Of a stretch of 63,188 nt of DNA, positions 59,366 through 63,188 are shown one piece after another. Source of the stretch: Clavulina sp. PMI_390. Lineage: Eukaryota > Basidiomycota > Agaricomycetes > Cantharellales > Hydnaceae. The notes beneath the pieces were generated by a model. That model was given only the letters and a program-made list of their open reading frames with translations, had not been told where the DNA came from and made no database searches. Position numbers and translations under genes: made by a program. Location of the stretch: assembly GCA_015039315.1 (NCBI GenBank), contig WIDE01000014.1, forward strand, positions 214,799 through 277,986, in the 5' to 3' direction. Each line of letters opens with the position of its first letter. Position 1 is the first letter of the stretch.

Positions 59366-61735
59366 ATGGCCGTGGTCGACGATGGCATGGTCTTCCCAAA
59401 TGTTGGGCTCCGCACGCTGAGTGCCATCGTGCACTTCCTCGGGACAGCGGTACTCGCCGCATGTCTATCTCGCCGTGTCGCCTTTGAGGACCTCAACACG
59501 CTTCGCGGATGGAGAAATCTGAGCGTGGCGCGCTTGACTATTATCCTCATTTTCGCCGACTCTCTCGCCTTTCTCATGATCACCGGCGTTCTCATACATG
59601 GCACTGGCCTCGAGGAAAGCCGAACGACGTGCTCGTTGGGCATTTTCAGCTGCATTGCGCTCTACACTTCGTCCAAAGTGTTGATCTACATCTTTTTATC
59701 AGAAAAGGTCTGGCTCGTATGGTCTAACATGGCATCGAGCCAGACCTCCTTGAGCGAACTGCAGGCCCGAAGTACTCTTCCCTCCTCCTCCCAGCATCCG
59801 GCGACTTCGACAGCAGCATCTCACTCAGTGTCCGATTACTCTCAAACAATCTTGGGCAAGAGACTGCATAGCCGCATCTACCTCCTCTGCATCATTAGCG
59901 TGCTGTTCTACTTCTCCTGCTTTGTTCTCCTTCTGGTCTACCGTATTGCCAATTTGCGTGCCTCAGATGGGAGCTGCGAGATTGGACTCAAAAAGGTGGC
60001 GAGCATCCCGCTCCTTAGCTACGACGTGTGAGTATTGGGGCTGATTCATCTAGTCCACCGCTATCTGTGCTCATTTCGGTATTACACCTCTTCCCCTTCC
60101 CTTGTCATGCAGGTACATCACGTAGGTATTCTTCTCACCCCTGTCGTTGATTGCCTTGAACATCATACATGTGGCTCACTTTCCTCTCTTGATCGCCCCT
60201 TCCCGATGCATGCTATGAAATTCGTCAGCGTGCTCTTGACAGGTCTCTTTGTGTGGCCCTTGCGGTCGAACAAAGTAATGAGCCATCGCTTGCGGCGTCT
60301 TGCGTCCCGCACTCTCGCGTAAGGTTTTCCTTTCATTCACGTCAGCGTGCAGCGGGGGACACACAGCTAACTCGGAACGTATATACGGCGGTTATAGCGC
60401 ATCTGTTGTGGCGCTGACTACCTCCGCGGTCAATATCGCCGTGCTCACATCGCTTCAAGGGCACGAGTTGGGATGGGTCTGCCTGGCCAGCTGTGGCACT
60501 GACGTGAGTGATTTTCCCTTTGAAACATGTATCACGATCAGTCAGCCTCCGCTGGTGCTCATCGCTTCCCATCCATTCATTAGGTGATGATCAACGCGCT
60601 CGTGCTCGACTGGGTCACCGAGTCACGTTTGAAGAAAATCATGATGAGCCGGCATGATCGAGCGCGAGCATTGATGCCGGGCGATACCTTCCCCATCAGT
60701 GGGGGTGGGAAGTCTTATCCCAACGCAAGCCTTCGGCCACCTCGAACGAACCCTCTGAACGAAACCCTGGATCTTGCCAACCACGGAACGACTCACTCGG
60801 TGGACTTTAGGCTGCAGGATCGTCGCAACTCTTCCGACTCTGGAACAGGAGTCCAAGGTCCCTCAATGTCGTTACAGTCAAAAGCTCCTTCAGCAGCCGT
60901 CGAAGATCCAGCCATTGATTCTCACCAAGCGAAAGAACCTAGTGCATCCGCTCGACACTCGAGCGACTCGGAACACCAGAAAGCCCATCATGGTGAACCT
61001 TGTGACTGTGATCATATCAACGTCGTAATCGACGATGACGATGACGATATCTACTCCATTCCTCCTTCCCCTTCCTCACCTGCGACTCCCAAAACCTTAT
61101 CCAGCCCCCCACCAAGGAAACAGAGCGGTACTTCACCTCGTCTGCTCAGTTTTCAGGAAATCCTCTCAGACGCTCCTGCCCGAGGAGCATTCCCCCCGCG
61201 GATGCCGTTCGCTGCTCGAGTGCCCAAGCCGAAGAAATCATGGTCTCGATCCTCCGCGAAACAGAATCAGTTACCTGTGCTACATCCCATGGCACATCCA
61301 ACTGCCGCGGGGTATCTGGGCACAGGTCCGCGGAGAATGAGCATGCCGCTTACTCCGGATGACATCGACCTCGAAGATTTTGACTGCACGCCTCCGCCTG
61401 TTCCTGCCCCTGCTTCTTCGACGTCACACTCTATTATGTGGAACGCGGCCTCGCCCTTCGCCCCACGCAGACCTCCGCCATTAGAACTGTCACCTCTTGG
61501 GGCGGCGGACGTAATACCTCGCCGCAGAACAGAGCCGGCAATAGCCCCCGCTCCGTTTAGTGGGTTCACTGGAGTGAGTGAAGGCGGCGGGGGTGGTGGG
61601 AGACCGATGGCTGATTCAGGCGGCGGAGGCGATTACTCTCCTACTGCTCCCTCGCCAAGACGCCCCACGAATATGCATGTCCCCGTCGCTTCCCCACCAG
61701 ATACGATTGTCGAATCGCGGTATGAGCCTGAATGA
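59366..61735 (+). CDS. seven-helix-like membrane protein with long cytosolic tail
   Basis: The ATG at 59366 (MAVVDDGMVFPNVGLRT) follows a TTG and is the first true start. About five exons give near 690 residues. Hydrophobic segments: LSAIVHFLGTAVLAACL, ARLTIILIFADSLAFLMIT, LGIFSCIALYTSSKVLIYIF, IYLLCIISVLFYFSCFVLLL, VLLTGLFVWPL, ASVVALTTSAVNIAVLTSL, and GWVCLASCGTDVMINALVLD. That is roughly seven spans, separated by a Ser-rich loop after helix 3. A cytosolic C-terminal tail of about 380 residues follows, rich in Pro, Ser and acidic patches (IDDDDDDIYSIPPSPSSP). The layout suggests a receptor-like or sensor protein of the fungal-specific kind, but there is no match to known GPCR motifs that I can see. 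Intron 2 may carry alternative acceptors at 60354-60366. The reading ends at 61735. Confidence 0.72.
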
Positions 61736-62096
61736 GTGCTTCATCTGTTTGGCTTGCTTGTCAAGGACATTGCTCATTTCACTTCACGCCATTGTCACGT
61801 TGATCTTGTACCCGTCGTATACCCAACCAGTCTGGCTCAATACTCTTATTACGATACCCTCACTCGCACATTCATCTTATCCATGTTTGTTCTGCGGCGA
61901 ATGTTGGCTCACTACTTATTGAGGAGATTTGCTCGGATCACTTAGAGATACCTCGCATCGAATCCTCCCCACTTTCCTGTATAATAGTTTGCATTGGAAG
62001 GGAGAAGCACAAATATACACGTTGTCGCGTATGATAAATAGTGAAGGAGCCTGCTCCTATTACTCTGAAAAAATGAGGGAATCAAAACCTATTGCC
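61736..62096. other. intergenic, between gene tails
   Basis: About 360 bp between convergent genes. AT-rich toward the right. Presumed 3' untranslated sequences; nothing else seen. Confidence 0.45.
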
Positions 62097-63188
62097 TTAG
62101 ATGGATGACGAAGCCCCCGAGTCAGCCGATTGCTGCATACTCTCTGACCATCCTACAAACCATGCATCAACCCAGCTGTTGGAGTTCAATCCCCTGCCCC
62201 AATGTACTTTGATCCCGCAAATCAAGATCAATGGAAACCATGAGATCATCCCCCACGCCACTGCATCCTCAAAGGGGGATGACTTGGACCATTTAGATTT
62301 GGTGCCAGTGGTGAGAGTCTGAAATAGCATCAAGCCAAGGTAAAACAGCCATGTAATGCACAGGATACGGCAGGCCATATCCACCCCGTTGTCGAGTGGG
62401 TGAGGGACTATCTGGTGCGCGGCAAAGAGGATGTGGGCTCCGAGGGGCAACAGAACCCTCGGCCCTTCAACGCAAAAAAGCAGGCACAGCAAGAGCACTA
62501 GTACATAATTGTTGTTGGTAAATTGGTAGAAGTATAAGACAAGGGCGAGCAGTAGACTCACAGCCTTTGATCAAGTGCGAGTAGTCTTGATGAAAGAAAA
62601 GAGACCAGCCCTTCGCCTTTGGAGGTTCGAAGAATCCAAGCCAATAGATGCTGCAAATGGAGTAAGAACTCTGAAAATGGCAGGTCTATGACTGAACAAA
62701 TACGCACGATAGAGTGAGGACAACGCCAATAACCCACTCAAACGTGTTAACGCCTGATTTCCCGTATAGTGCGAGGACAAATTTGATAGTTCCAATCGCG
62801 AGCAGAACTGCTGTTGTCAATATTCGGTATCCTGTTACAGCAACACCCCGGCTATAGGTGTGGATTGTTGGCCTTCTGGCTGAAGGAGTATATGGCCGTG
62901 ATGCACGACTCACATCCTATAATGACCAACAAACTTATGGTTATCCTTATGATCAAGGAAGTCTTCTGGCTTGATGTGTGGAACTCTGAGAGGATTATTA
63001 GGACCAGGAAGTCTTGACGCACAGAACAAGCTACCTTTCGTCTCCTCTCAGCAGATCATAATGATAATATGGCGCAGAAGTCGCTGGCCGTACAAACTCA
63101 TATAGTCCAACCCAATACGATCTTAGAAGACTTCTGATCTATCAACTCCACATGACTGTGCAAGAAAGATGGCTCACGTCACCGCCAG
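62097..63188 (-). CDS. multi-pass membrane protein, 5' end outside the window
   Basis: The 3' portion of a minus-strand gene. Exons read, from the right: a segment ending VRPATSAPYYHYDLLRGDER, then DVSRASRPYTPSARRPTIHT, a helix RILTTAVLLAIGTIKFVLALY, a second span FEWVIGVVLTLSIYWLGFFE, and PKAKGWSLFFHQDYSHLIKG. After the next intron come PRVLLPLGAHILFAAHQIV, RILCITWLFYLGLMLFQTL and WGMISWFPLILICGIKVHW, ending DSGASSSI at 62097. At least five membrane spans are visible. The rightmost exon has in-frame stops just upstream, after a plausible acceptor, so earlier exons must lie beyond 63188. I recognise no family and no catalytic motif. It is the only gene cut by the right edge. Confidence 0.6.

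Overview
This window is nuclear DNA from a filamentous basidiomycete, most likely an Agaricomycete. The genes are intron-rich, with introns mostly of 45-75 nt starting GT(G/A)(A/C)GT. They are densely packed on both strands. The set is fungal: a Zn(II)2Cys6 factor, a VTC polyphosphate synthase, a peptide transporter of the OPT family, tandem P450s and an MNN-type mannosyltransferase. Reading frames were joined by hand across introns using canonical splice signals and protein-family motifs. Gene spans are therefore firmer than single exon edges.

Layout. 1-5.6 kb: a possible 3' gene end, a nine-exon TAN1 (tRNA acetylation THUMP protein), a single-pass mucin-like membrane protein, and an unknown helical protein. 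5.8-13.6 kb: a vacuolar AVT-type amino-acid transporter, a small gene or gene fragment, and VTC4, the polyphosphate polymerase; two of these act at the vacuole. 13.6-15.8 kb is gene-poor. 15.8-17.6 kb: a GDP-mannose pyrophosphorylase of bacterial type. 18.4-27.9 kb: a long Zn-cluster transcription factor and a CHFR-like RING E3 ligase without an FHA domain. 28.4-36.9 kb: a kelch-BTB protein with a very long disordered tail, an unknown Agaricomycete-like protein, and nicotinate phosphoribosyltransferase.

37.4-45.5 kb: three tandem paralogous cytochrome P450s, all apparently intact. They share promoter blocks and use several GC-AG introns. 45.8-50.2 kb: a membrane-anchored GH31 alpha-glucosidase. 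50.4-54.2 kb: farnesyl diphosphate synthase and an MNN-type mannosyltransferase. 54.7-63.2 kb: an oligopeptide transporter, a seven-helix-like membrane protein with a long tail, and the 3' part of another membrane protein that runs off the right edge.

The genes do not form one obvious pathway. GDP-mannose synthesis and the Golgi mannosyltransferase are linked by metabolism, and the FPP synthase lies close to the P450 array. No terpene cyclase, polyketide synthase or NRPS is present, so a biosynthetic cluster is not supported. The most unusual observations are gene-structural: two micro-exons (9 nt in VTC4, 8 nt in GH31) that each encode part of a core functional motif; recurrent GC-AG introns in the P450 array; and the bacterial-type ManC enzyme with an added N-terminal helix carried on a separate exon.
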